A DNA stretch of 64,000 nucleotides from an uncultured Candidatus Melainabacteria bacterium (GCA_934717855.1 CAKUZI010000001.1:179283-243282), one strand, 5' to 3'. Shown: positions 1 through 8,041, counted from the stretch's first letter. Translations and numbers: made by a program. The notes: generated by a model not told the origin, from the letters alone.

Positions 1-1
1 C

Positions 2-70
2 TTTTTTGGTTTGTCATTGGGTTTAATTCCGATTGCTTTTTTGACAGGAATTGAAAAAAGTTCTGATTAG
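2..70 (+). CDS. 3' end of a membrane protein gene (partial)
   Basis: From base 2 one frame stays open to a TAG at 68-70 and encodes 22 residues rich in Leu, Ile, Phe and Gly followed by a short charged end (IEKSSD). This looks like the last membrane helix and tail of an integral membrane protein whose start lies outside the window. The stop overlaps the stop of the convergent TPR gene by four bases, an arrangement seen repeatedly in this window. Too little is left to name a family, and a chance frame is possible. Confidence 0.45.
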   Translation, partial: FFGLSLGLIPIAFLTGIEKSSD

Positions 71-996
71 GATGCAGTAAATCTATCGAGTTCTTTTTTT
101 ACTAATTTGGGCGAAACAGAAAGAGTTGAATTGTTCTTTAGAGAAAGTCCCATATTTTTTACATATTCATCATTTGAGTGACCAAGTTTATTAATTTGAG
201 CCAAAATGTAATACAAATCCCCATTTTCTCCACAGTTTTGCAGAGCTTGTTCTATAATTACTTTAGCGTTGTCAAAGTTTTGAGTTTTGGTGAGAATTTT
301 TGCATAAATAATGTACGCATCTATATCTTTTGGGTTGTATTCCAGAGTTTTCTCTAGATTTTCAAGGGCAGATGTATAATTCTCCTCTTCGTAATCAATT
401 GAGGCAAGGTTAAAATACGCCCAACTATAATCGGGAGAAATTTCAAGAACCTTAGTAAAATTCTTTTTAGCGTTTTCGTTGTCGCTTTGTTCTTTAAATA
501 TATTTCCCAAGTAAAAATGAGCATATAAGTCTTCGTCATTTAATTCAATTGTTCTTTGAAAATAATATTTTGCACCGTCAAGTTTACCCTCTTTAAAGTA
601 GCAAAGCCCTATTGAAAAATACGCATTAGAATCGTTTCCGTCTTTTTGAAGAACTGTTTCAAAGCAATCTACTGCTTTTTCGTAAAGTTTTTTATCAATA
701 AAAACAAGGCCTAAATTGTAGTAAGCATCAATTTCATTCGGAGCAAGCTCAATTGCTTTGTTGTAAGCGCCAATAGCCTTGTCCAAATCTTTCAATTTTT
801 CGTACGTAATTCCTAAATTATAAAAAATTCCGCTATCATCTGGGAAAATTTTAGACAAATATAAAAAATGTTGCTTGGCTTCTTCTGAATACCCCAAATC
901 AAGCAAAAGTACCGCAAGTTGTCTGCGTGCTTGAAAATTTGTTTGGTCTTCTTTTAAAATATTTTGTAATTCTTCAATTCTATCTATTTTTGACAT
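67..996 (-). CDS. TPR-repeat protein
   Basis: 309 aa built almost entirely of tetratricopeptide repeats, about eight units from residue ~17 to ~275. Typical blocks are YYNLGLVF and YFSIGLCYFKEGKLDGA, with the usual small-residue and Pro spacing at the end of each helix pair. TPR arrays act as protein-binding scaffolds, so the partner and role are unknown. There is no signal peptide or membrane segment, which suggests a cytoplasmic protein. No Shine-Dalgarno precedes the ATG. Instead a TATAAT on the same strand (1003-1008) ends six bases before the ATG, which would give a leaderless message. Confidence 0.85.
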   Translation of the reverse strand: MSKIDRIEELQNILKEDQTNFQARRQLAVLLLDLGYSEEAKQHFLYLSKIFPDDSGIFYNLGITYEKLKDLDKAIGAYNKAIELAPNEIDAYYNLGLVFIDKKLYEKAVDCFETVLQKDGNDSNAYFSIGLCYFKEGKLDGAKYYFQRTIELNDEDLYAHFYLGNIFKEQSDNENAKKNFTKVLEISPDYSWAYFNLASIDYEEENYTSALENLEKTLEYNPKDIDAYIIYAKILTKTQNFDNAKVIIEQALQNCGENGDLYYILAQINKLGHSNDEYVKNMGLSLKNNSTLSVSPKLVKKELDRFTAS

Positions 997-1002
997 ACTT
1001 AT

Positions 1003-1031
1003 ATTATAAATATTTTACAAAATATTGCAAA
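1003..1031 (-). promoter_or_regulatory. Candidate promoter for a leaderless TPR mRNA
   Basis: On the minus strand a TATAAT lies at 1003-1008, and a TTGCAA can be placed 16 bases upstream (1025-1030). The ATG of the TPR gene begins only six bases after the TATAAT, where transcription would normally start. No ribosome binding site is possible in so short a leader. Confidence 0.4.
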
Positions 1032-1094
1032 ATTGTAAAAAGTTTTATAGAATATGTTTAAGGTTTATTAATTAAAATATAAGAAGGGGAAAAA

Positions 1095-1766
1095 ATGAGA
1101 TTTTTAAGTATAGTTTTATCGTTATTTTTATTTGCGCAAACAGTTTCAGCTAGTCCATTGAGCGGAAATGCAAAGACAAAGAGAATTCCTGCTGGGACAA
1201 AATTTGCGTTGCAAATGACAACCCCAGTTTCGACAACTAATTCAGAGGGAACAGAGTTTACAGCAATCATGATGAACGATCAAACAGCAGATTCTGATGT
1301 TATTTTGCCGATGGGTTCACTCGTTAGAGGTACAATTAAAAGAATTGAACCAGCAAAAAGATTTTCAAAAGGGGCTGTTTTGTATTTGGATTTTGACCAT
1401 GTTGTGACTCCAAACGGCAGACAATTACCTTTGACATTCTCAATTGTCGGGAGACAAGACATGACTTATGATGGCGGTATAACAGCTTCTCGCGGATACA
1501 AAGATGCAATGATTGAAAACTGGCAAAAAACAAAAGAAATCACTGTTGGTGCGACGGAATGGGGTGCTGACGTATTTGATGATGTTCCTGTAGCTGATCA
1601 AATAATGACAGGTGTTGGAGCAATCGGAGGTGCAATTGGTGGCGGAGCATACTATGTTTTTGACTCTGTTGCAGACATGATTAGAAAAGGCAAAGGTGTA
1701 GACCTTAAAAAAGGTGAAGTCTTGAACGTAATCTTAGTTGATCCGGTAGATGTTCCGGTTATATAA
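1095..1766 (+). CDS. Secreted protein of unknown function
   Basis: 223 aa with a clear signal peptide (residues ~1-20, ending VSASP), so it is exported to the periplasm or surface. The mature part starts with a beta-rich stretch (PAGTKFALQMTTPVST, then LPMGSLVRGTI) and has a Gly-rich hydrophobic segment near residues 170-195 that could be membrane-associated. I do not recognise the family. GAAGGGG is well spaced before the ATG. The gene stands alone, ends at a strong hairpin shared with the convergent mtaB gene, and is probably monocistronic. Confidence 0.8.
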   Translation: MRFLSIVLSLFLFAQTVSASPLSGNAKTKRIPAGTKFALQMTTPVSTTNSEGTEFTAIMMNDQTADSDVILPMGSLVRGTIKRIEPAKRFSKGAVLYLDFDHVVTPNGRQLPLTFSIVGRQDMTYDGGITASRGYKDAMIENWQKTKEITVGATEWGADVFDDVPVADQIMTGVGAIGGAIGGGAYYVFDSVADMIRKGKGVDLKKGEVLNVILVDPVDVPVI

Positions 1767-1801
1767 GACAGTTTACACAATGTTTTTAAGTGTAGAAAAG
1801 T

Positions 1802-1827
1802 ATGGCGGGGTATAACCCCGCCATTTG
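1802..1827. terminator. Bidirectional intrinsic terminator
   Basis: A perfect 10-bp stem (1802-1811 with 1815-1824), GC-rich in the centre, has a three-base loop and is followed by a T-rich stretch. It lies between the convergent secreted-protein gene and mtaB and can stop both. Confidence 0.8.
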
Positions 1828-1874
1828 ATTTATATTAAAAAGTTTTTATAATTTATTTTTGTTATTTATTCAAA

Positions 1875-3164
1875 TTAAACCAATTCTCCGAAAATTTTTC
1901 CGTTTTCGAATTTTGCAATTTTAACTTTTTGTAAAGTGTTTAGCAAGTTTTCGTCTTTTGAATTTATCAAAACGGTTAAATAATTTCTTGTTACGCCTTT
2001 GAGAAATCCTGTTTTTTTGTCAGGGTGTTTTTCTATTAAAATTTCTCGTATTTTACCAATATTTTGATTAATAAAATCTGTATGTTTTATAAAAGATAAT
2101 GCTTTTACAATATCTGCACGCATTTGACGAATTTTTTCATCAACTTGATCTGTTGATTTTGCACCAATCGTTCCCTCTCTCACAGAATAAGGGAAAACAT
2201 GTATTTGAGAAAGTCCTGATTTCTTTAAGTTCTCAACAGTTGTTTGAAAATCTTCTTCTGTTTCTCCTGCAAATCCTGTAATAACGTCACTTCCTAAGAA
2301 TGGCATATCAAACATTGAATTTATTTTTTCGATTTGTGCCAAATAATCTTCAACTTTGTAAAATCTGTTCATAGATTTTAAAGTCTTATTACAAGCGGAC
2401 TGTAGTGACAAGTGAAAATGTGGACAGAATTTGGTTGATTTTTGAAGATATTCAAGCATTTCATCTGTTATTTCTGTAGGATTAAGCGATCCCATCCTAA
2501 ACCTTTCAATTGTCGTACGTTCTTCAATTGCTTTGATTAAGTCTAAAAGTTCCAATCCGATATCTTTGCCCCATTGTCCAATATGAATTCCTGTTAAAAC
2601 AACTTCTTTAAATCCATGTTTTGAGAAATTATTGATTTGTTCAACGATAAATTCAATATTGGCACTTCGGCTTTTACCTCTAGCAAATGGTATAATGCAA
2701 TATGAACATCTGTTATCGCAACCATCTTGAATTTTTAAACTTGCACGTGTATTTGTCATATTGTTTAAAACAACTTTGCTAAAATCAGTTCTGTGCATAA
2801 TATCTGAAACTAAACAAGTTTTTTCTTCAAAATTTGATAATATTTTGTATAAGTCTAATTTTTCATCGTTTCCAACAACCAAGTCTACAAACTCATTTTC
2901 TAGTAATTTTTCTTTTTCAACTTGAGCAACACAACCGGTTATAACTGTTTTTATATTAGAATTTTTGTGTTTTGCATTGCGAAGATGATACATTGCTTCA
3001 TTATCGCTTTTATGTGTAACGGTACAAGAATTTAATATGTAAAAATCAGCCTCTTCAATGTTTTTAGTTTGATTAATTCCGTTATTTTCTAAATTTTCTG
3101 AAATTATCGAGCTTTCAAATTGGTTAGATTTACAGCCCATTGTGTGAATGTAAAATTTTTTCAT
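1875..3164 (-). CDS. mtaB: tRNA methylthiotransferase MtaB (MiaB-like)
   Basis: 429 aa, the normal length for MtaB, which adds a methylthio group to t6A37 of tRNAs that read ANN codons. The N-terminal MTTase domain has the three cluster cysteines (C11 in TMGCKSNQ, C47, C78). The radical SAM domain has C149, C153 and C156 in CDNRCSYC, and a TRAM-like end follows (TGFLKGVTRNY). CDNRCSYCIIPFARG points to MtaB rather than MiaB or RimO. The start has no Shine-Dalgarno. The gene is apparently monocistronic and converges on the secreted-protein gene. Confidence 0.9.
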   Translation of the reverse strand: MKKFYIHTMGCKSNQFESSIISENLENNGINQTKNIEEADFYILNSCTVTHKSDNEAMYHLRNAKHKNSNIKTVITGCVAQVEKEKLLENEFVDLVVGNDEKLDLYKILSNFEEKTCLVSDIMHRTDFSKVVLNNMTNTRASLKIQDGCDNRCSYCIIPFARGKSRSANIEFIVEQINNFSKHGFKEVVLTGIHIGQWGKDIGLELLDLIKAIEERTTIERFRMGSLNPTEITDEMLEYLQKSTKFCPHFHLSLQSACNKTLKSMNRFYKVEDYLAQIEKINSMFDMPFLGSDVITGFAGETEEDFQTTVENLKKSGLSQIHVFPYSVREGTIGAKSTDQVDEKIRQMRADIVKALSFIKHTDFINQNIGKIREILIEKHPDKKTGFLKGVTRNYLTVLINSKDENLLNTLQKVKIAKFENGKIFGELV

Positions 3165-3259
3165 ATTTTTATAATAATCTAAATAAAACTAAGTGTAAAT
3201 ATTTTTTAACAAATTGCTACTAAGATAGCAAAAAATAATACTTTTGGGTTTTATTATAG

Positions 3260-3265
3260 TATAAT
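3260..3265 (+). promoter_or_regulatory. -10 element upstream of the F-x-G protein gene
   Basis: A perfect TATAAT lies 26 bases before the ATG at 3292; the -35 region is poor. The leader ends in TGTGTATG with no Shine-Dalgarno. The same TGTGTATG precedes the HD-GYP gene at 30227. Confidence 0.45.
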
Positions 3266-3291
3266 GAATTAGTGAAAGTGTAGGTGTGTGT

Positions 3292-4170
3292 ATGCAAATT
3301 TCAGCGATATCAACTCCTAATTTTAAAGGGAGACGAGATAATGTAGATGCTTTAATTGGGTTGGATGACAATTCCGTTCGCCAAATTGCCTATATGCAAA
3401 CGGCATCAAAATTTGATAGAAAAAAAACTAACCGAGCTACAAATGCTTTGTTTTACTCTGCTCCATTGGCTGCAGGGTTAGCATCTGCAGTTTTAGTGAA
3501 AGGTAATTCGACAATATTTTCTAAAAAGCTTACAGGAATGGCCGCAAGAGCAGCAAGAGGTTTGAAAACTGCAGGTTTGTGGACAGCTGGTTTGCTTGCA
3601 ATTGATGCTTTGGGCTTTGGAAAACGTAAGTTAGTTGAAAATTCTCCGGAAGCTCGCAAGTTTGAAAACAAACATCCGTTCATCTCTTTGATGGGAACAT
3701 TGGCGGCTGGAGTTGGCGCTTTACTTCTTGTTGGTAAGGGCTATAATAAATTGGCTTCTAAAGAAGCTCCAAAATTCTTGCAAAAAGGAACAGAAAAAGT
3801 TGCTAAGTTTATCAACGAAAACAAAGTGATGGTTGGTGCCAAAAACAATTTGAAAAAATTGGCAGATAAAACTCCATCTGCATTGAAAAATCTAGGTGCA
3901 AACCTTTTGGATTGGGCTCCTACTATGTTAATATTCGGTGGCTTGTTCCATTCTATGAGTGCAAGAAATGCTGAAAGCAGAGATTTTGTAAAAAATTATA
4001 CAAACTTGAAAAATAAACAATCAGATTTAGCTCAAGCTAGACTTAGAGAATTGTCAATGGAAAATGATTTTTTAAAGACCGACGCTCAAAATAGAGAGGA
4101 CTTGGAGTTGTTAAAAAATCCAATGGCAGGTTTGGCTGAAGAAATTGCAGAAGCAGAAGAAAATGCTTAA
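3292..4170 (+). CDS. Lineage-type membrane protein with N-terminal F-x-G motif
   Basis: About 292 aa when started at the ATG at 3292; the frame is open two codons further up to a GTG. The first residues are MQISAISTPNFKG, after which come two or three hydrophobic, Ala/Gly-rich segments (roughly residues 50-70, 125-145 and 205-220) separated by basic linkers. It ends in a Glu-rich tail. I do not recognise a known domain. The short FKG near the start resembles those of the proteins at 30227 and 36840. It is preceded by a TATAAT and followed by a good terminator, so it is a single-gene unit. A function cannot be given. Confidence 0.8.
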   Translation: MQISAISTPNFKGRRDNVDALIGLDDNSVRQIAYMQTASKFDRKKTNRATNALFYSAPLAAGLASAVLVKGNSTIFSKKLTGMAARAARGLKTAGLWTAGLLAIDALGFGKRKLVENSPEARKFENKHPFISLMGTLAAGVGALLLVGKGYNKLASKEAPKFLQKGTEKVAKFINENKVMVGAKNNLKKLADKTPSALKNLGANLLDWAPTMLIFGGLFHSMSARNAESRDFVKNYTNLKNKQSDLAQARLRELSMENDFLKTDAQNREDLELLKNPMAGLAEEIAEAEENA

Positions 4171-4196
4171 TTTGAACCAAAATATATAACAAGATG

Positions 4197-4230
4197 ACGA
4201 CTGTAATCAAATTTACAGTCGTTGTTTTTT
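4197..4230 (+). terminator. Intrinsic terminator
   Basis: A perfect 10-bp stem (4197-4206 with 4213-4222) is followed by GTTTTTT, 27 bases after the F-x-G protein stop. Confidence 0.8.
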
Positions 4231-4312
4231 AGATTATTAAGCTTATGTAAAGGCATGGAAATATTGTGCTAAACTAATATTAAGGATGGTAGATTAAGAA
4301 GGAGATATAAAC

Positions 4313-5437
4313 ATGATACCTATTTTAGATTCAAAACGCCAATACGCTACAATTGGCTCAGAAGTTGAAAAAGCAGTATGCGAAGTTTTACGTTCAGGTT
4401 CATATATTCTTGGACCAAATACTAAAGCTTTCGAACAAGAAATGGCAGATTTCTATGGTTGCAAATATACAGTTGGTTTGAACTCAGGGACAGATGCTTT
4501 ACACCTTGCATTAAGAGCATTAAATATCGGTGCAGGAGATGAAGTTATTACTGTTGCATTTACATTTGTTGCAACTACAGAAGCAATAGGTATCGTTGGT
4601 GCTAAGCCTGTTTTTGTTGATATTGATGAAAACACATTTGATCTTGACGCTTCAAAATTGGAAGCAGCAATTACACCAAGAACAAAAGCTATTATTCCTG
4701 TTCACTTGTATGGTCAACCTTGCGATATGGACGCTATTATGGCAGTTGCTAAAAAACATAACTTGCACGTAATTGAAGACTGCTGTCAAGCTGTTGGTGC
4801 ATTGTACAAAGGTAAAATGGTTGGTACATTTGGGGACTTTGGTTGTTTGAGCTTCTATCCTACTAAAAATTTAGGCGGTATGGGAGACGGTGGTCTTATT
4901 ATGACTAACGATGAAAAACTTCGTGATAGAGTTGTCGCTCTAAGAAACCACGGTGGCGCAGTTCGTTATCATCACGATGAAATCGGTGTAAATAGCCGTC
5001 TTGACGAAATTCAAGCAGCTATTTTGAGAGTAAAACTTCCTCACATTAAAGAATGGAACGAAGCAAGACGTAAACATGCTTACTATTACAATGAATTGTT
5101 TAAAGATTGCGCAGATATTCAAACTCCGGTTGAATTGGATGATACATATTGTGTTTATCACCAATATACAGTTAAAATTCCTAACAGAGATGAAGTTCAC
5201 AAAATGCTTCAAGAACGTGGTATTGGTGCAATGCTTTATTACCCAATTCCTTTACACTTACAAAAAGTTCATGAATACTTAGGTGTTGGAAAAGGATCTT
5301 TACCTGTTTCTGAAAAGAATACAGAAATGGTTGTTTCATTACCAATGTTCCCAGAATTAACTGAAGAAGAACAAAGAACAGTTGCTTCAACATTGATTGA
5401 TTGTATTGAAAAATCAAAATCTAAAGCTACTGTATAG
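4313..5437 (+). CDS. DegT/DnrJ/EryC1/StrS-family sugar aminotransferase
   Basis: 374 aa PLP-dependent aminotransferase of the family that aminates keto-sugars on nucleotides for surface polysaccharides. The PLP lysine is K185 in SFYPTKNLGG. The cofactor pocket shows SGTDALHLAL (~58-67), DCCQAVGA (~156-163) and GTFGDFGCLSFY. The substrate loop HHDEIGVNSRLDEIQAAIL is intact. An ideal AAGGAGATATAAAC precedes the ATG. No other sugar-nucleotide genes are adjacent, so the exact sugar cannot be told. Confidence 0.9.
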   Translation: MIPILDSKRQYATIGSEVEKAVCEVLRSGSYILGPNTKAFEQEMADFYGCKYTVGLNSGTDALHLALRALNIGAGDEVITVAFTFVATTEAIGIVGAKPVFVDIDENTFDLDASKLEAAITPRTKAIIPVHLYGQPCDMDAIMAVAKKHNLHVIEDCCQAVGALYKGKMVGTFGDFGCLSFYPTKNLGGMGDGGLIMTNDEKLRDRVVALRNHGGAVRYHHDEIGVNSRLDEIQAAILRVKLPHIKEWNEARRKHAYYYNELFKDCADIQTPVELDDTYCVYHQYTVKIPNRDEVHKMLQERGIGAMLYYPIPLHLQKVHEYLGVGKGSLPVSEKNTEMVVSLPMFPELTEEEQRTVASTLIDCIEKSKSKATV

Positions 5438-5455
5438 TAAGAAATTATAAATAAT

Positions 5456-5492
5456 AAAAACGATACTTGTGATATTCATAAGTATCGTTTTT
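5456..5492. terminator. Intrinsic terminator, usable in both directions
   Basis: A 13-bp stem (5456-5468 with 5480-5492) starts with A5 and ends with T-runs on both strands. It separates the aminotransferase from the convergent small gene at 5493. Confidence 0.85.
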
Positions 5493-5771
5493 TTATGCTG
5501 TAAATATTTTAGTTGCTGTTGTGGGGGCTCTGAAAAAAGGGTTCATCCCTACATTTCCGGCTCCATCGTTGAATGCAATGTCAAAACTTCTCGAGTCAAA
5601 TTTGGTAGTTGTATGTTGAGCTGTCAAACCCAAAAATTGCGTTTGATTTTGTAAAGCATTTGTTCTTGCAGGGTTTGAGTCGTAGTTTTGTAAGGTGATT
5701 TTTTCTATTGCGGATGTTGTTGGTGGTTGTATTCCATCGACCGGCTTTATTCCGCCTTGATTGTGTGCCAT
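5493..5771 (-). CDS. Small unknown protein, second gene of a pair
   Basis: 92 aa, no signal peptide or membrane segment, rich in Asn, Thr and Pro (for example GIQPPTTSAIEK and MNPFFRAPTTATK). AAAGGA precedes the ATG at good spacing, which supports a real gene. It lies 18 bases after the gene at 5790-6053 on the same strand, so the two probably share a message. I do not recognise the family. The lack of charged clusters and the Asn/Thr/Pro content suggest an extended or disordered protein. Confidence 0.7.
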   Translation of the reverse strand: MAHNQGGIKPVDGIQPPTTSAIEKITLQNYDSNPARTNALQNQTQFLGLTAQHTTTKFDSRSFDIAFNDGAGNVGMNPFFRAPTTATKIFTA

Positions 5772-5789
5772 TTTATGTGTCCTTTAATT

Positions 5790-6053
5790 TTATGCAAAAA
5801 GGTTCAATGATCGTTGAACTTCTTCGCAATATCCGTTTTTGTATGTGTATTCTGTTGGAGGTTGTCCATTTACTTGTCCGACGTAGCCAATTGTCGGTTG
5901 TTGCCACAATCCCATGCTTCTGGTGTTTGCAAATGGGTTTTCATTTTGTGAAACTTCAGCAATATGGTTGTTTGTATTTGTATAAAGCTTGATTGCATCA
6001 ACAGGATTGAAATATTTTTTTGTTACAGAATCTATTTTGCCAAGTGTGCTCAT
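5790..6053 (-). CDS. Small unknown protein, first gene of a pair
   Basis: 87 aa, soluble, Asn-rich, with a Trp and several Tyr in the middle (MGLWQQPTIGYVGQ, PTEYTYKNGY). Its ENPFANTRSM is loosely similar to the MNPFFRAPTT of the downstream partner. AGGAAA precedes the ATG. It appears to be cotranscribed with 5493-5771. The family is not recognised. Both products have the look of small structural or secreted proteins, but no export signal is seen. Confidence 0.7.
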   Translation of the reverse strand: MSTLGKIDSVTKKYFNPVDAIKLYTNTNNHIAEVSQNENPFANTRSMGLWQQPTIGYVGQVNGQPPTEYTYKNGYCEEVQRSLNLFA

Positions 6054-6273
6054 AACAATTTCCTATTTTATACTCTTATATATATAAAGTATATAACAAT
6101 TAAATAATTGCCTTTTGTGTTAAATTTAGGTTAATAAATGTTAACATTAGGTTGTAGCATGTATATTTACCCAAAAAAGTAATGCTTCAAACAAAATGTT
6201 AAGAATTGTAAAGTGTAAATCGTACACTATATAAGGATTTCCAATGTTCATAAAAAAATATTAAACCATTGTA

Positions 6274-6302
6274 TTGACATTTATTTTGTTGTATGGCATA
6301 AT
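6274..6302 (+). promoter_or_regulatory. Strong sigma-70-type promoter with no gene behind it
   Basis: A perfect TTGACA at 6274-6279, a 17-base spacer and CATAAT at 6297-6302. The only plausible product before the next terminator is a short untranslated RNA (see 6309-6448). Confidence 0.65.
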
Positions 6303-6308
6303 AATTAC

Positions 6309-6448
6309 ATAAGATTTAAGTGTAGCCGAAACACTAAATATAAATAGATTCATTAACCCCAAAAACATATAAACTCCTAAATAATAAACACTAAAAGAGA
6401 CCATTAGGATGCAGAAAACGACCCACTCACTTGTGAGTGGTTTTTTTT
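6309..6448 (+). ncRNA. Candidate small RNA of about 135-140 nt
   Basis: The stretch begins seven bases after a promoter with perfect -35 and ends at a hairpin plus T8 (6423-6448). No convincing reading frame lies between them. It is A-rich and largely unstructured apart from a 5-bp hairpin near the start (AGTGT with ACACT) and the terminator. I cannot match it to 6S, 4.5S, tmRNA or RNase P RNA. It may be a trans-acting RNA or a remnant leader. Confidence 0.4.
6423..6448 (+). terminator. Intrinsic terminator
   Basis: CCACTCAC (6423-6430) pairs with GTGAGTGG (6433-6440) and is followed directly by eight T. Confidence 0.8.
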
Positions 6449-6586
6449 ATGTTGAAATTATTAAAAAAATATTGGTACATAGTTATAAAAAAGATTACGA
6501 TTTTGATGTGGATAAATCGATGGGCTTTCGCTATAATGGTGTTGCTAGTGGTGTTATCTGCATAGGAGATAAATACTTGGCTAGAT

Positions 6587-6666
6587 GGTGGGGTAGGTGC
6601 CCCACCCTACTTTTGTGTGTCTACTTTTTTAGGGGATAGTTCATATCCTCTCTCCAAGGGAGAGAG
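6587..6666. repeat. Two GC-rich palindromic units
   Basis: One hairpin pairs GGTGGGG (6587-6593) with CCCCACC (6600-6606). A second pairs CTCTCTCC (6648-6655) with GGAGAGAG (6659-6666). Both are far richer in G+C than the surroundings. The wording resembles dispersed palindromic repeats common in intergenic DNA, and the second recalls the CCCTCTCCCC unit found inside the radical SAM gene near 24700. Confidence 0.5.
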
Positions 6667-6700
6667 CTAGAGAGAGGGGTATAAAAAATATAAAAACACA

Positions 6701-6818
6701 GATCGCGCAACTCAAAATTTCAATTTAACAATTAATGATTTATTTTCATCTTCCGTGCGCGATGACATGTTTTTTAAGATGTCACCAATATCTGTCATCG
6801 CGGACTTTGTTCCGCGAT
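6701..6818. repeat. Nested inverted repeats, MITE-like
   Basis: ATCGCGCA at 6702-6709 pairs with TGCGCGAT at 6756-6763. GCGATGACA at 6759-6767 pairs with TGTCATCGC at 6793-6801. ATCGCGGA at 6797-6804 pairs with TCCGCGAT at 6811-6818. The pieces sit in gene-free DNA and form an interlocking set of hairpins, as expected of a small non-coding repeat element. The exact ends are not defined. Confidence 0.5.
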
Positions 6819-6868
6819 CTATAAAAAGTTTATGCCATCTATGTAGTATATAATAGTAAACAAAAAAT

Positions 6869-6893
6869 AAAGACCGATGAAATCGGTCTTTTT
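6869..6893 (-). terminator. Intrinsic terminator for the 51-aa protein gene
   Basis: A perfect 10-bp stem (6869-6878 with 6882-6891) with a three-base loop lies 37 bases past the stop of the small gene at 6930. A-rich DNA at 6862-6870 supplies the U-run on the minus strand; the T-run on the other side would also allow use in the plus direction. Confidence 0.7.
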
Positions 6894-6929
6894 AAATATA
6901 AACTCTCAATTCTTACTAAATAATAAGCA

Positions 6930-7085
6930 CTATTTGACTGCTTTCAGTCTTGCTTGAATACCCGCATCAGCGTTAATCATTTTTGCTGTTGCTAACGCCA
7001 TATGACGGCGTTTTCTCGCTCCTCTTAATATGAAGTCCACACTATCGCATACATTACACGAAGGTGTATTAATTCTTTTTAACAT
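6930..7085 (-). CDS. 51-aa basic protein with a CxxC motif
   Basis: A short gene of 52 codons starting at the ATG at 7083-7085, with GGAGAA upstream and its own terminator downstream. The product starts MLKRINTPSCNVCDSVDF, carries CNVC at residues 10-13 and is strongly basic in the middle (RGARKRRHMALATAK). The two cysteines could bind a metal or cycle redox state, and the basic stretch could bind nucleic acid. I do not know the family. It lies next to rpmA but has its own signals. Confidence 0.7.
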   Translation of the reverse strand: MLKRINTPSCNVCDSVDFILRGARKRRHMALATAKMINADAGIQARLKAVK

Positions 7086-7185
7086 ATATCAATTCTCCAT
7101 TACTTTTCTGATTACTTATTCTATATCGGATTGTTTAGAGAATATCTTTAAGAAATAAGGTAAAATGTTAAGAAATTTTTACAAT

Positions 7186-7215
7186 AAAAAAGCTCCATAT
7201 TAAATGGAGCTTTTT
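7186..7215 (-). terminator. Intrinsic terminator after rpmA
   Basis: AAAAAGCTCCAT (7187-7198) pairs with ATGGAGCTTTTT (7204-7215), 24 bases past the rpmA stop on the minus strand. Confidence 0.8.
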
Positions 7216-7239
7216 CAATACTTTGGCTAAATTAACTAA

Positions 7240-7494
7240 CTACACAGCGTAAACGCTAACTTGTTTTCTGTCACGTCTGTGTGGTTCAAATTTAACTTGA
7301 CCGTCAATCAAAGCAAACAATGTATCATCTGAACCAATACCAACATTGTTACCAGGGTGAACTTTAGTTCCTCTTTGACGAACGATAATGTTACCAGCTT
7401 TAACGATTTCACCGCCGAATTTTTTTACGCCTAAACGCTTCGCTTCGGAGTCACGACCGTTACGGGTAGATCCCATACCTTTCTTATGTGCCAT
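7240..7494 (-). CDS. rpmA: 50S ribosomal protein L27
   Basis: 84 aa, full length, with the family's AHKKGMGSTRNGRDSEAKRLGVK start and the GNIIVRQRGTKVHPGNNVGIG core. L27's N-terminus reaches the peptidyl-transferase centre. The mature Ala follows directly after Met, so there is no cleaved extension of the Firmicutes type. It follows rplU by 116 bases in the usual order and ends at a clear terminator. Confidence 0.98.
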   Translation of the reverse strand: MAHKKGMGSTRNGRDSEAKRLGVKKFGGEIVKAGNIIVRQRGTKVHPGNNVGIGSDDTLFALIDGQVKFEPHRRDRKQVSVYAV

Positions 7495-7610
7495 TTTTTA
7501 TTCTCCTTATACTCCGTATAAAATTAATATTTGATTTTATACGTGTTAATTGTATCACTTTGTTTTGAGGAATTATCCTCTCCCGAATTTCGGGTTTTGT
7601 TTAACGAAAC

Positions 7611-7961
7611 TTATGCTTCTTCAGTTGTTTCAGCTGCTTTCTTTTGAGCAGAAGTTCTGATTTTAGAAATCATTACTCTTGTAAAGCCTTGTCTATGACC
7701 TTGTTTTTTTCTATAACCTTTTTTAGGTCTTTGTTTGTAAACAATAATCTTTTTAGCTCTGTCGTGTTTAACGATTGTACCTTCAGCAGATGCACCAGCA
7801 ACGTATGGCTGACCTACTTTTGACTTTTTGCCATTTACAATCATAACGACTTTATCAAAAACAACTTTTGAATCTTTGTCGCCTTCTAGTAATTCAACAT
7901 CAAGGTATCTTCCTTCTTCTACTTGATATTGTTTTCCGCCTGTTTCAACAATTGCGAACAT
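7611..7961 (-). CDS. rplU: 50S ribosomal protein L21
   Basis: 116 aa. MFAIVETGGKQYQVEEG is the classic L21 start and KRPKKGYRKKQGHRQ the rRNA-binding loop. A short Ala/Glu-rich tail (QKKAAETTEEA) extends the core. It binds 23S rRNA together with L20. The promoter with TTGACA at 8065-8070 and the ~80-base leader drive an rplU-rpmA unit. Confidence 0.98.
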   Translation of the reverse strand: MFAIVETGGKQYQVEEGRYLDVELLEGDKDSKVVFDKVVMIVNGKKSKVGQPYVAGASAEGTIVKHDRAKKIIVYKQRPKKGYRKKQGHRQGFTRVMISKIRTSAQKKAAETTEEA

Positions 7962-8041
7962 TTATCTTTTCCTTTCTACTTGGGTATCGTATTTCCTTTC
8001 AGAAATTTTAAAACGAGTTACCGCATACTAATACATCTGTT

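Noticed and set aside
6409..6639. 76-codon plus-strand frame starting MQKTTHSL
   Set aside because: It reads through the terminator hairpin and T8 and then through palindromic repeats; the composition is not protein-like.
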